From Micrasema longulum (Eukaryota; Arthropoda; Insecta; Trichoptera; Brachycentridae): DNA of 64,000 nt. Within the stretch, counting starts at the first letter, position 1. Every line of letters begins with the position of its first letter. Of the stretch, positions 12,241-22,519 are shown piece by piece. A model generated the notes under the pieces. The model did no database searches. It was not told the origin of the DNA and saw only the letters and a program-made list of their open reading frames with translations. The translations under genes and the position numbers were made by a program. The stretch spans positions 124,001 to 188,000 of the forward strand of contig JAGVSM010001191.1 in the NCBI GenBank assembly GCA_022494885.1. Direction: 5' to 3'.

Positions 12241-12403
12241 AACCAAAAATAATAGTTATTACATTATATTACATCATTTTCTTGTATTTTTTCCCGTATT
12301 GTTTTATTCTGTTTACTCAGCAGGTACACCGTTATCTATGTACAAATTGCACTAAAATTTAACACACGTTTTGTGTCTAAGTTTTTGTAATTCGTGACGA
12401 ATG

Positions 12404-12492
12404 ATTAATTTTTAAATTAATTTATTATTAATTTTTAAATTAATTTATTAATAATTTTCAAATTAATTTATTATTCATTTTTAAATTAATTA
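12404..12492. repeat. AT-only tandem repeat, about 28-bp unit, about 3 copies
   Basis: The unit 'tttttaaattaatttattaa' repeats with small changes. It lies just left of the F2 foldback element. No function is visible. Confidence 0.7.
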
Positions 12493-12712
12493 TTACATTT
12501 CTGATGTTATTTTTTATAATAAGCGATTAAATTATCAGTATAGATAAATATTTTTTAAATCTTTAATGCTGCCTTATAGACGATCCGGGTATATGCTATC
12601 AACAAAAAAATTCATTGAATAAGATCGCAAGTACCTTTTAATGATGTAATAACTGATATTTACATATAAATTACTAATTAAAAATACTTAGTACACTTCC
12701 ACTTATTTGTTT

Positions 12713-12758
12713 GACCAACTAGCGCTTTCTCCCTCTAATGGGCATCTTCAGACTGGTG
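12713..12758 (-). ncRNA. Hammerhead-ribozyme-like motif, family F2 left arm
   Basis: Minus strand: helix I CACCAGT (12752-12758), intact core CTGAAGA (fits CUGANGA; 12745-12751), one extra T, helix II GCCC / loop ATTAGA / GGGA, GAAA (12726-12729), self-complementary AGCGCT (12721-12726), A, helix I GTTGGTC (12713-12719). Helix I gives 6 of 7 pairs including two wobbles. Both conserved core blocks are intact. Confidence 0.55.
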
Positions 12759-12993
12759 AATATTATACAACGTAAGGATAATTGTAATAAAACTAAATAT
12801 TTTCTCAAGTGAAAAAAAAAAAACTTAAGATAATATTGTTTCAATAATAATATACACATGTTTCAATAATTTGTCTCACTCTGTTCCATTGAAATATTGC
12901 GTATTGTATCTTTATCAACTTTTTTTTTTAAATGTACCCACACTTAAGATAATATTTAGTTTTATATAAATTATCTTTACACTGTATAATATT

Positions 12994-13039
12994 CACCAGT
13001 CTGAAGGTGCCCAATAGAGAGTGAAAGCGCTAATTGATC
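12994..13039 (+). ncRNA. Hammerhead-ribozyme-like motif, family F2 right arm
   Basis: Plus strand: CACCAGT (12994-13000), CTGAAGG (last core A changed to G), one extra T, a degenerate helix II, GAAA (13023-13026), AGCGCT (13026-13031), A, then ATTGATC. It is the decayed partner of the motif in the left arm, and the lost core A probably inactivates it. Confidence 0.45.
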
Positions 13040-13239
13040 AAACAAATAAATGGAAGTGTACTAAGTATATTTAATTAGTAACTTATTTGCAAATATAAGT
13101 TATGAAATCATTACAATGGAATTCCATCGAGAATTGTCAAAAAATATCTTAATATTAATTATATTTAAAGCATTCATTTGTGGTCAAACATTTAACTAAA
13201 TGTTATTTAATATTTGTGAATAACCACTTACCGACTTTT

Positions 13240-13286
13240 CTGTATCTACCGGTTTCGAGACACACCCATCTCTTCGTCAGGACACC
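13240..13286 (-). ncRNA. Hammerhead-ribozyme-like motif, family F1 left arm (core intact)
   Basis: Minus strand: helix I GGTGTC (13281-13286), core CTGACGA (13274-13280), one extra A, helix II GAGATG / GGTG / TGTCTC (4 Watson-Crick plus 2 wobble pairs), GAAA (13253-13256), self-complementary ACCGGT (13248-13253), A at the cleavage position, helix I GATACAG (13240-13246), giving 5 pairs. All conserved core bases of the CUGANGA and GAAA blocks are present. The one departure from a textbook hammerhead is the extra base before helix II. Confidence 0.6.
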
Positions 13287-13555
13287 AATTAAACCAACAT
13301 GCAAACCAGCATGCAAAACCCGCTATACACCTTCACCATAGTTGTTGCACAAAAATATTAAACCAAGACGATATGCATTTTATTAAGTACATGCACTATA
13401 GACTCATACAATCAAACAACATAGAATATTTTCATAATTTAATCAGTGCTTTGTCCCAATCAGTGCATGTGCTTATTAAAATGCATGCCGTGCTGTTTTT
13501 ATATTTTTGTGCAACAACTATAGTGAAGGTGTATAGTGGGTTTTGCTGGTTGGTT

Positions 13556-13978
13556 TTTTTTTTTTAATTTTTTTTATATATATTTGGACTCCTGCCTTAC
13601 GTGTCATGAACAAGGCTAAGGTACTCGGAAAAATCGTTTTTGTTTGTCTTGGAAATGGGATGTTCGATCACTGATTTTGGTGTATTACCTTTATGAGTCC
13701 AATCACCATTGTTGCAAAGTTCAAGAACAATGGCGAGTGATAACTATTTTTAACTACAGTGTGGATATCTGTTAAGGATATTCCATCTTTCCTGCATTCT
13801 GCTTCGAGATTATGGCGTTGCAAACTGAAAAATGGGCACTGAAATAACAGATGTTCGATACTCTGTGAAGAAATATCATCGCGTGGACAATAGTCATCAT
13901 TCCTTAATTTAAACTTATATAGATAACTTCTCATTGCTCCGTGTCCGGTAAAAATTTGGGTCGTTTCGAAAGTACTTT
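13556..13978 (-). pseudogene. R1/Jockey-like LINE, C-terminal fragment nested in F1
   Basis: The minus strand encodes TTQIFTGHGAMRSYLYKFKL, then CPRDDISSQSIEHLLFQCPF and FFSLQRHNLEAECRKDGI. The pattern 'GHG.FR.YL..F.L....CP......T.EHLLF.CP' is the cysteine/histidine C-terminal segment of R1/LOA/Jockey-type LINE proteins. A poly-T run (about 13553-13565) at the left is the poly-A tail of a minus-strand insert, and the 7-bp 'ttggttt' on both sides is a plausible target-site duplication. Only the last ~100 codons were integrated. Confidence 0.8.
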
Positions 13979-14446
13979 GGTTTGCATGTTGGTTCAATTG
14001 GTGTACTGGCGAAGAGACGGGTGCTTCTCGAAGCCGGTAGACACAGAAAAGTCCGTAAGTGGTTATATACAAATATTTAATAACATTTAGTAAATAATTC
14101 AAATCAAAGTAAGTACCTATGTTCAAATAAAATGAACATATTATTATGTAAAATAAAAATAAACAATCAAAATATGTAACCTGTCGTCAAGTATCGGCTT
14201 TTCAGGAACAAAAATCTATATTTATGGTTATGTTTGCTAGTTTTAAGGTAGAAAATCTTTATAACATTTATTTTTCAAAAACACTTATGAATTTACACTA
14301 AAACCTAGTAGCAATATTTTTTTTTTATTTATCAAATCATCAATAATCTTTTTTCTTATAAATATAATGTAATAAAACGTCTAACTGTTGTGTAAAAAAA
14401 TAAAAGTTTTTTTTTAAAATTTATATTCGCAAAATTAGATTTTTTT

Positions 14447-14600
14447 TTATTTTTTTTTTTTTTACAATAAACATAAGTAATAAAATAGAGTATTAAAAAA
14501 TAATGCTTAATTACATAGCAATGAAATACATATTAATAGTAAAAATAGTAAACAAAAATATCCCACAAAGGCATGGCCTATTCGTGGGTATACAAGAAAA
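14447..14600 (-). repeat. Retroposon 3' tail (family V copy 1)
   Basis: Poly-T followed by 'tacaataaacataagtaata' and 'atcccacaaaggcatggcct'. The same kind of block ('aatcccacaaagcc' and 'gcgtgggcc') lies at 32580-32760. Read on the minus strand it is an A-tailed retroposon 3' end. Confidence 0.45.
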
Positions 14601-14869
14601 TGTTAATGAATTTTTGCTCCTATAATAAATAATGGACAGTTATAATATTTTTGTGTAACATAAGAAAGAAAAAATAAAATCTTCTGTAAAATATGATATG
14701 GTATTTTTTATAGTAATTACAAAAGGAAATAAAAAATATTTAAAAAAACACGAAAATATTCCTTATTATTAAATGGATATAATAACTCTACATTTAAAAT
14801 CAATAAAAAAATTTGTGTTTCATGATTAACTCAAATATTTATATTCTGTTTTGTTAACCAACTTTTGGT

Positions 14870-14938
14870 AAAGTGGAGTCTGAACCTCAGTACTCTGATC
14901 CGTGAGTTTGAAACGCTAGCCGCGGGACCACAACCTGG
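14870..14938 (-). repeat. tRNA-like SINE head (family S4)
   Basis: Minus strand: a box A-like GTGGTCCCGCGGCTAGCG, then box B-like GGTTCAGACTCC about 35 bases further on, the spacing of a tRNA promoter. It resembles the fragment at 1-50. No body sequence was recognised. Confidence 0.4.
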
Positions 14939-14939
14939 T

Positions 14940-17510
14940 TTTAATTGAATTATCTATTTTCTTACGCTTCATCAACAGTTGTTTATATTCAAACCTTAAA
15001 TATTTAAATGGTATTTTGTATAGCCAAGTTACTTAGTCAGCATTGGGGATAATCTCCTATTAGTTTCGCTTGAGACTACTAGAAATCCTCAAACTTTAGG
15101 CGCTCCGAATTTTAGTTATATTGACTCAGTGACTAACGGACTCCCATATTATGATCGCCATGTTTTAATAAAGTCTTTTCACTACAATAGCAGATAAGAC
15201 AGTGTTTGCTTTTGACTTGTAAATGAATCCATAGCGTATTTATAGAGCTTCCAGAGCTTAACTAAACAAAATACAAACGTATCTTTTGTTTGATTTGGTC
15301 TATGTATTATTGATCAATTTTAAATATTTGTTTAACAGTATTTATTGCAATTGAACAAAGTTTACGTTTGCCAAATAAAATTACTAAAGTACCCCAAGTT
15401 CACAAATTCAGTTTTTCTTATTTTTACGCACGTGAAAATCTTTTACATAATATATAATATAAAACTCTGCTCAGTCATCATGGAACTAGGTTAATTATAG
15501 CGACTGTTGGAGTCTAGAGCACAGAACTTCTTGTACCAAGGCTGTTTAACAAGCTTCCCGCAGAGGCGAGGTAAAGGACTCCACCTGTCTGGAGTAAAGA
15601 AGCAGACGATTAAAGAACTTCCGCATCAAAAATTAAGACCTCAAAGCATAAAAAAATGTGCGGCCATTATGTCTTCTTTTTGCAAATATGTTATGTTGTT
15701 TTATTGTTCGTGATTCTTGAATTTCTCGTTATTTTTAATTGCACTAGAAACGCGCCGATAAACTTTTTTTTTTTTTAATTATTCCTTTTGTACAAAAATT
15801 TTTTGGTCATTAAAAATACATTTAATAAAATAAGGTTGCATTTCATCCGACGAAAAAATGCTAGTTTAAGATGCACAATTTACAAATATTGTAATAGAAG
15901 ACAAATTATCAAGTTTTCCTACTGTTTCAGTATGTGTATGTAAACCTAGACATTTAAGTCTCATTAGCTGATGACATTTGTGGGAGCCAAAGTCCGATGA
16001 CACACACGTTCTATACAATTTTTCCTGAAATATAGATCAACGACCGAAGGGTCAGCAGCACAGCATTTCATATAGAATACAATACATCATATTCTGCCAT
16101 AGTATTGCACATAACATATCCCGCCTTATAAGAAAACGTCTTGGAATACATTTACTTCATTCTCACCATAGAGACATAAAGAATAAAGAAAAACGGCTTA
16201 TAAAAAAACCATACGTAACTCTCGTGCTGCATAACAAAGATCCGTATATTTATTTGGCGTGTAATAAATACGCATTGAACGCCAATTTCATTTTTTCTTT
16301 CAATCTCCAACTGGGGTAGGAGCTCCAACTCTATCAATTAGCAAAATTCTACACATATGATGCTTAAAGCATCATAACATTATTTAACAAAAAATATTTT
16401 CAAAATGATTTTAAATGTATCAACATTTTTTTAACAATTAAATTTCTCAGCAATCTCTATCCTATACTCATATATTATTTTTTCTCATGCACTCACATAC
16501 ACGCACCCTCACACACATATTCACTCACGCACATACACACACATGAATACAAACGTCGCACACATACAATTATGCAAACTCTTTCCTTATATAACGTATT
16601 ATTAGATTTAGAGTGGATTTTTTTTAGTATTGTGAATAATATATTTTGATTTTGAATTCCCAATAAATTATATCTCAAAAGTTTAGACCACAGATATATT
16701 AAATACCGTTTAGACTATGTAGTGCGCATATCTTTTGTGTAAATAATGTTGTTCGGTATTTCAAAAAAAATAAATTATAAAATATAAAATAAAAGAAAAA
16801 TGTAACATGTCAACTTGACAATAGCGCGGCGGCGGTTTTACGAAACAAACGTTTTTTCTGAATAGCAGTTTTGAAAGTCACCTCATTTTTAAGCTACATA
16901 TAAACGAGTATTACGATAAATAAAAAAAACTTCCCCTTGGGAAAATGGCTCCGGGTTACATGTAAGATAATGAAAGACCGCGTTGACAAATTCGGTACCG
17001 GGGGATCGTTCGCAACAAAAAAAATTGAAAAGGTTTTTATAAATGGCTGTTCACTTAGATACAATGTTTGCAATAAATTTTTTAGTTCCTACCTTAGTAC
17101 CAACTTAGCAAATTTTTATCTTAGTTTTCCTTCGTTCCTAGTGGTATTTGGCGTTTGGCGGGATGGCTTTTTTTTTAGATATTTGCGTGATAAATGGGGT
17201 TTTCTATTTCTTGGTCGTGACGGAGAGCGTTGCGAATATTAGATATATAACCATTTATCAAGTAAATAGCCTTAGTGAAGTCGGAACACTCGCCGTAGGT
17301 ATCATTGAAGCCTGTTTATCGATACACACCCTCTCTTAATATATCGCGATTCGCTAGATTCCTCGCATGAAGATATTGACTTATATCTTGTTATCGTTGA
17401 ACGTTATTTATTACGATATATTTATGTTTTTTTGAAGTACCTACACATGTTGTGTTTACGGTTTTTCCGCGAAATGAAATTTCATCAAGCTTGAGCGTTA
17501 CAAATCATAA
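14940..17510. other. Intronic DNA without a recognised gene
   Basis: A/T-rich. There is a CA/TG-rich stretch at about 16485-16570. Positions 16820-17340 are less A/T-rich ('gcgcggcggcggttttacga', 'ggtaccgggggatcg') with small open frames of no known kind. No splice-flanked CASK exon was found. Confidence 0.35.
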
Positions 17511-17515
17511 AAAAA

Positions 17516-17582
17516 GGGTTGTGGCCCTGTGTTAAGGACTCAAGGATCCGATGTTTGAACCTCTTTCTGCTACAACTTGAGT
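17516..17582 (+). repeat. Possible tRNA-like SINE fragment (family S4)
   Basis: Contains 'gttgtggccctgtgttaagg' and 'gatgtttgaacctc', loosely matching the S4 head. Heavily decayed. Confidence 0.25.
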
Positions 17583-17798
17583 CACATTTTGTAACGATAT
17601 GTTATTAAGTCTAGTGTTTTTGACTAGATGACTGCTCTCAGATAAAATTCCTAAAAAAAGAAACTCTAGTTAGTCTTTGATATAAATATTTGTTTTAATA
17701 GTGGTTGTACGCTGCAATACTTTTTTTTAAAAGTGAAACCGATAGAAGATTATTTGGCCTTCAAAACGATTTTCTGGTAAATAGGGGGAATATTGTCA

Positions 17799-17962
17799 TT
17801 GCAATATTCATTGCATATTCCATTGTTCTCGATTGACACCTGAAGCGTAAGATCTATCACCTTCCTTTTCTTGTAACAAAATAATAAAGATGCGCTGCGG
17901 TTGTAGTACCAATGCAGCGCTGCCATATGCACAACTGCATGTGGATAGGGAAATGATGATAA
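17799..17962 (+). repeat. SINE S1, 3' part
   Basis: The S1 body without the tRNA head: 'tgacacctgaagcgtaagat', 'ttcttgtaacaaaataataa', 'gatgcgctgcggttg', 'accaatgcagcgctgcc' and the 'tagggaaatgatgataat' tail. Confidence 0.7.
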
Positions 17963-18052
17963 TTAATATATTTATTTTAAATTTTAAGTACAAAGAGTAA
18001 GTACTTTGGCAGACTTATTGCTAAAAAACCTTCCAGCCAATCAAATTTTTTA

Positions 18053-18376
18053 GTGTTTTTGAGCAATGTTGTCATATCATTTGAACAATATTGTATTTAT
18101 TTATTTATTCCACGAGTTGAGCCTTTAACAAGGTATACAACAATAAAACACATACAAATAATGCAATCACTAGATACTCAACACAAACACAACTTAAACA
18201 AATGCAAAATAATACTTCTTTCAGACAAAGGGATTTATGCAATTAAAACTAACCTAATTCCATTCTCAATTAAAACAATTAAAAATAAGAAAATGTTAGA
18301 AAAGGCTTTACAAAAATGGATAATGGAGCTGGGCAAAAGTAAAATAGATTGTTTTATTTGCTCAAACCAATATTGA
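18053..18376 (+). pseudogene. Possible LINE ORF2 C-terminal fragment
   Basis: A 107-codon open frame ending with LIPFSIKTIKNKKMLEKALQ and KWIMELGKSK. The pattern 'LP.SIK.I.NKK.FEK.LK.WL' is common at the C-terminus of Jockey/CR1-like LINE proteins. No catalytic domain is present. Confidence 0.45.
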
Positions 18377-18714
18377 ATCAACTGCTTCACAAATGTATAG
18401 TTTATGTTATGGTTTTGTTAATCTATTGTGCGTTTTATAATGTAAATAATATAAGTATTCATAAATTAAATACCTTGTGTAAAACCATCTGAACATTTTG
18501 TTAGTTATCCCTGTTTATTGAGTATTTTTTGTTTATTTTCACATGTTGAAATATTTTTTTAAAAGTATATTTTTAAGTTTCCTCGCCACTAGTCAACCCC
18601 AGTGAGGTCACATTATTTTTATTTTCAATCTTTGTTTTTTATTTTAAAAAAATGAATAAACAAAATTAAATAAAAAAAAAAATTAAAATAATAACCCGTA
18701 AAACCTCTATTGTA

Positions 18715-18895
18715 AGGCTTGTCAGCCGGTGGGATAGAGGGGATATGGAAAATAGTAACAAAAAATACACCACAACACTTAGACCAATTGAGAAAAAATC
18801 TTTCTTGGATTTCTTTCTTGCAACTGGCGGGAATCGAACTCGCGACGTCAGTTTCATAGTTAGCCGTCTAACCAACTGCGCCACAAAAATAAAGA
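18715..18895 (-). repeat. tRNA-derived SINE, family S2, copy 1
   Basis: On the minus strand: box A (TGGCGCAGTTGGTTAGACGG) and box B (GAGTTCGATTCCCGCC), then a body ending 'ccctctatcccaccggctga'. It aligns over its length with 51575-51752 ('aatacaccacaacact', 'accaattgagaaaaaa', 'ttcatagttagccgtct'). The tRNA-like head continues into the shared body, so it is a SINE and not a tRNA gene. Confidence 0.85.
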
Positions 18896-19150
18896 CTTTA
18901 ACCCATAACTTAAGCATGTAACCAATCTTACAAAGAAATCGTTTTATTTTTTTAATAAATAACTTTTTCTGAATGAAGCTTTTTATATAAATTATTAAGT
19001 AATACTCGTAAAGTAGACTCTTCAAACCTACTCTCCAACATAATTTCAATATCTCTTTTCGCATGACACGAAATAAATATTTATTCTATCTGCCAGTCTG
19101 TAGCTCTAACTATGCACAACACTCTCTATCGTTCTTGTCCAAATTTTATT

Positions 19151-19193
<43 letters not shown>

Positions 19194-19194
19194 G
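19151..19194. repeat. (AT)n microsatellite
   Basis: About 40 bases of nearly perfect TA repeat. Confidence 0.95.
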
Positions 19195-19654
19195 TACGCC
19201 TGTACACAAAAAAATACTATAATTTAAAAGATAGGGTTATTATTTAGAAACTTCGCTGGTCTGTCTTTCAACTTTATTTTTATTAAGTAATTTAGTGATT
19301 GTTGAATGTATGATTTTATAAATTAAATAAATTTAAGGCAAAACAACGAAAGATAAAAAATACATAATTTCGGACTGACAGAGGCAATATGTATAAAATC
19401 GTGTATTCTTTTACATTAAGATAATCTACGCCAGAGACAGACTACACATAGTTAATAATTACTGTTGAAAAAAGAAATGGCTAAAAAGTGTTGATTTTAA
19501 TTTCAATATAGATCAAGTTTATAAAATCTACATTATTTCCATGTTTGTTAGCTAATATGTAGAGCCGTGGAAAAGATGAGTACTAATCGTACTTTGAACT
19601 GTACGAATCAACACAGACGTTTGCCATAAAAATGTAAATAAATTCAACAGTTTT

Positions 19655-20240
19655 ATTATTTATTTATTAACGGACTTAGTCCATTAAAAAATGGCAAACA
19701 CAAATCCTTAAAATAACAGGCACAGTTGAAATAAAGTAAAAATAAACAAAATAAAGCTAGGGCAAAAAAAAATACTATCTAAGACAAGAATTTCAAGAAT
19801 CTCAAAATTTCCATTGTAATATCATTTATTTTATATGAAGACACTTCCAAAGTGAATTGATTTAAATCTATACATCTTCTTCGGCAGTTTCTGCATTTTA
19901 AGTCCCACAACTGACAACCGTTTCAAATATTAACATTTCAAAGGCGAACTTCGTGAGTTATATGCAGTTCGCATATTGAATTTGCAGAAGATTCTTCTCC
20001 CCCTTGTGTAATAGTTGCACTGTGTGAAACTATCCGTTTGAGTGTTATACGATTTATCATCTCGTATTCTCAGAAATGATTGCCCGTTAGTATGCAATAT
20101 CTGTCACGAGAAGAACCTTAGTAGTTTTACATAGTTCCGACTGTACACAAGTGTATTTTTAATATTCGAAACAAGCTTCAACTATACTGCTTGAAACAAC
20201 GACCAATTACTCGTAATACACCAACGCGCCGAAAACAAAA
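19655..20240 (-). mobile_element. Probable decayed retroelement
   Basis: The left end is A/T-rich ('tttattatttatttattaac', 'cggacttagtccatt'), like the tail of a minus-strand retroposon. The minus strand then reads, across frame breaks, pieces such as GSSRDRYCILTGNHF, EYEMINRITLKRIVSHSATI and CELHITHEVRL, which look like remains of a coding region. I cannot name the family. It could be unique sequence. Confidence 0.3.
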
Positions 20241-20554
20241 GCGCAGAAACCCTATAGTTAGTGAGTTTGCTTATTTATCCAGGGCTGCATATTTTATCAA
20301 AAATGGAAGATTCTTTGCTGTTATTCCATTGTTTCAACTATTCAAAGTAAACACATCTTAAAATAAATTAAGGTTTTGGATTGTTCTTTAATTACAAGTA
20401 AAAGTTTTATGTAATTTAAAAAACATCGTTAATTCCGGTTTAATTCGAAAAAAACGCTTCATTAAGTACATGTTATTATTGTTGATAATTGTTCTACTAA
20501 TGAAATCCTACAATACATTAGAAAAGTATTTTTATTAATCTTATATAGATTCCA

Positions 20555-20690
20555 AGAAATACGACCCCAAACACGGCCCTGTGTGTGTTCGGAACTTCTA
20601 TAGACGATGTAGTGAGTCACCGCTGTAGCTCGGGAGAGATCGGAAGGGAACCCGAGGTTAGATCCCAGGGCCCCGATTACAATGGGACGT
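20555..20690 (+). repeat. Possible tRNA-like retroposon fragment
   Basis: A GC-richer block with 'gtagtgagtcaccgctgtag' and 'aacccgaggttagatccca', the latter resembling a polymerase III box B. Found once here, so it could be unique sequence. Confidence 0.25.
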
Positions 20691-20711
20691 AAATATTTAT
20701 CTTTAATTTTA

Positions 20712-21200
20712 TCTTTTTCTTTTTTTTTTGTTTATCAAAAGCATACAAAAATTAAAATATAAATGATCAAGTCCTACTGAACTGCATAAAATGCAGTGTG
20801 TCAGCAGGTGCTTATAGTTAAGTTCTAATATATATATATATATACATAATCTTATCTCGTAAATTCTATAACATATAAAAACTCTTATTTCTATGTAAAA
20901 AAAAATAAAAATGTGGATTTCCATGTACAGCGAAAATAAGAAAAATAAAAAAATGTCCAAATAAAATAGAAAAACACAAAAAAATTTCAACACAAAAAAC
21001 CACGTTCTAAAAGACAGATTTTCAGCAGACGTCTTTCTCTTGAGCCAGATAGGTTTTTTAATTGTTTTAATTTAATGGGAGTATTGTATTATTATATATT
21101 GTACTCTAGTGTTTTTTTCCCGTATTTATTTTTGAATTTAGAGAGAGCTAGTCCATCTACATACTAGTGAACAAAGTAGTATATACATGCTCCGATTTAT
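20712..21200 (-). mobile_element. LINE 3' fragment, family X copy 2
   Basis: Aligns with 8395-8830 over about 450 bp, with an added (AT)n expansion at about 20829 and small insertions ('acagattttca' near 21014). The minus strand gives the same frameshifted LINE-like C-terminus. Confidence 0.6.
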
Positions 21201-21599
21201 TTATATATTCAGATAGAGACACATGCTAAAAAACCAGCTTGGACCATTATAAAGCTCTAACGGATAAAATATTTATAGATTTATACAAAAATAAAAAGTG
21301 AAACTAAGTTTTCTGTATAAAAAGCAGAATTGCATACAATTTTTTATGTTTAACGCGTTTAAAATAAAAAAATTCAATTATAGGTTACCTACGAAGATAT
21401 TTCAAATTTTCATGCAAATATACTATTTTTCGTACACAAATATCGGATTTTCTTTTTGGACAGTCGAAGAAAACTCTGTTCATTTTCCATTGTTATCGGG
21501 GCCTTGGGAAGGTCGACATGTAATCTGGTTTAGAAAGGTACACTACAATATTTAACAACCTTACTTCATGTAACAGATTATTAATATAAGCTGAATTTA

Positions 21600-21662
21600 G
21601 TGTAACAATGCAGTGCTCTATGTACCATCAGGTGTGGATAGGGGAACGGTAGTGTTGATAAT
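21600..21662 (+). repeat. SINE S1, 3' end only
   Basis: 'taacaatgcagtgctctatg', 'accatcaggtgtggatag' and 'gggaacggtagtgttgata' match the last 60 bases of S1. Confidence 0.5.
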
Positions 21663-22289
21663 TTATAAATTATCAAATATTAGAATCTAGAACCGTCATT
21701 TTTCATGAATTGAAAATGGAATTTACGCTCAGTTGTCACTTGTTTTTTTTATTCGCACCTAACGATAAATTGTGTTATGTAATGCTTACAGTTCGTATGC
21801 CGAAAAGTTTTTGTCCCAAAACAATATCCCGTAATATGAAATAAATACCGTAAACGCTTTGCGCGACCCCTTTAGGGTTTAATCCTTGCTTATGGCATGA
21901 TATCCTTTTAGCATTCTAAAATCCTGATGAAGGGACCCGTAACGCCTTCTGACACTCCCGCTATGAAGTCAAGCGGAGGAAGTTTGTTAACCGAAGGTCC
22001 GTGAGCCCTAGAGAATAAAAAATGGCCAGCCAGATCAACTCTGGAACCGATTTTATTAAGGATGGCACATTTAAATAAAAATATCAAATGAAATTTATTT
22101 GTCAAAATTTTGAGTAGGTATTCCCAAATGTTTAAAGACAGAACTGGATTTCACTCCGTAGGGAGTTTTTTAGATTTGAATTTATTACAAAAGCGAAGAA
22201 ATTTTCTGTGAACTGACTATGGAAGTCTAAACATTTACAGGGCTTAACTAAAACATATTTTATTTTAAGATCTAAACTTGTTGCAAAAA

Positions 22290-22510
22290 AGAGGGAAAAC
22301 ATTTTTGAGAAAGGAATATGGAAATCGAGGCATTTACGGGGCTAATCTGTCATTGGCTATTTTAAGTGGTGACTTTACATACTGTATAACATTCACTATT
22401 CAGCTTATGTTTTAACATCCCAACATCTTAACTCTTCCACCTGTTGACTTTTTGAAGTAATAGAGCTGAAACCTTTATGAATGTGGGTGAGATTCTAGTT
22501 TGGATCTTTA
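22290..22510 (+). repeat. Dispersed repeat R, copy 2 (long)
   Basis: Contains 'catttacggggctaatctgt', 'cattggctattttaagtggt' and 'catactgtataacattcact', then the outer part 'cttccacctgttgacttttt' and 'gagctgaaacctttatgaat', shared with 30665-30735 on the opposite strand. Confidence 0.7.
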
Positions 22511-22519
22511 TAACCCCCT

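Larger units (their letters stand above)
12610..13125. mobile_element. Foldback element F2 (two long inverted arms)
   Basis: The left arm (about 12640-12830) contains 'tacttagtacacttccactt', 'gtttgaccaactagcgcttt' and 'gggcatcttcagactggtga'. The right arm (about 12935-13105) is its diverged reverse complement. Arms are about 150-190 bp around a short A/T core. No coding capacity. Each arm carries a hammerhead-like motif. The right end runs directly into F1 at about 13125 through a junction found inverted at 29530-29600. Confidence 0.8.
13140..14110. mobile_element. Foldback element F1 (long copy, split by a LINE)
   Basis: The left arm is about 13165-13365. The right arm resumes at 13498-13550 ('gcaacaactatagtgaaggt', 'gggttttgctgg') and again at 13979-14105 ('tttgcatgttggttcaattg', 'ccggtagacacagaaaagtc'). 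Between the two right-arm pieces lies a minus-strand LINE fragment. Arms match over roughly 150 bp plus the inner 'gttgttgcacaaaaatatta'. The element encodes no protein. Confidence 0.8.

Noticed and set aside
18666..19064. 132-codon minus-strand open frame
   Set aside because: It runs through SINE S2 and its flanks; the apparent protein is translated SINE sequence.
21927..21955. Hammerhead-like CTGATGA at 21927
   Set aside because: CTGATGA is followed by a GGGACCC stem-like stretch, but there is no GAAA and no helix I, so it is probably chance.
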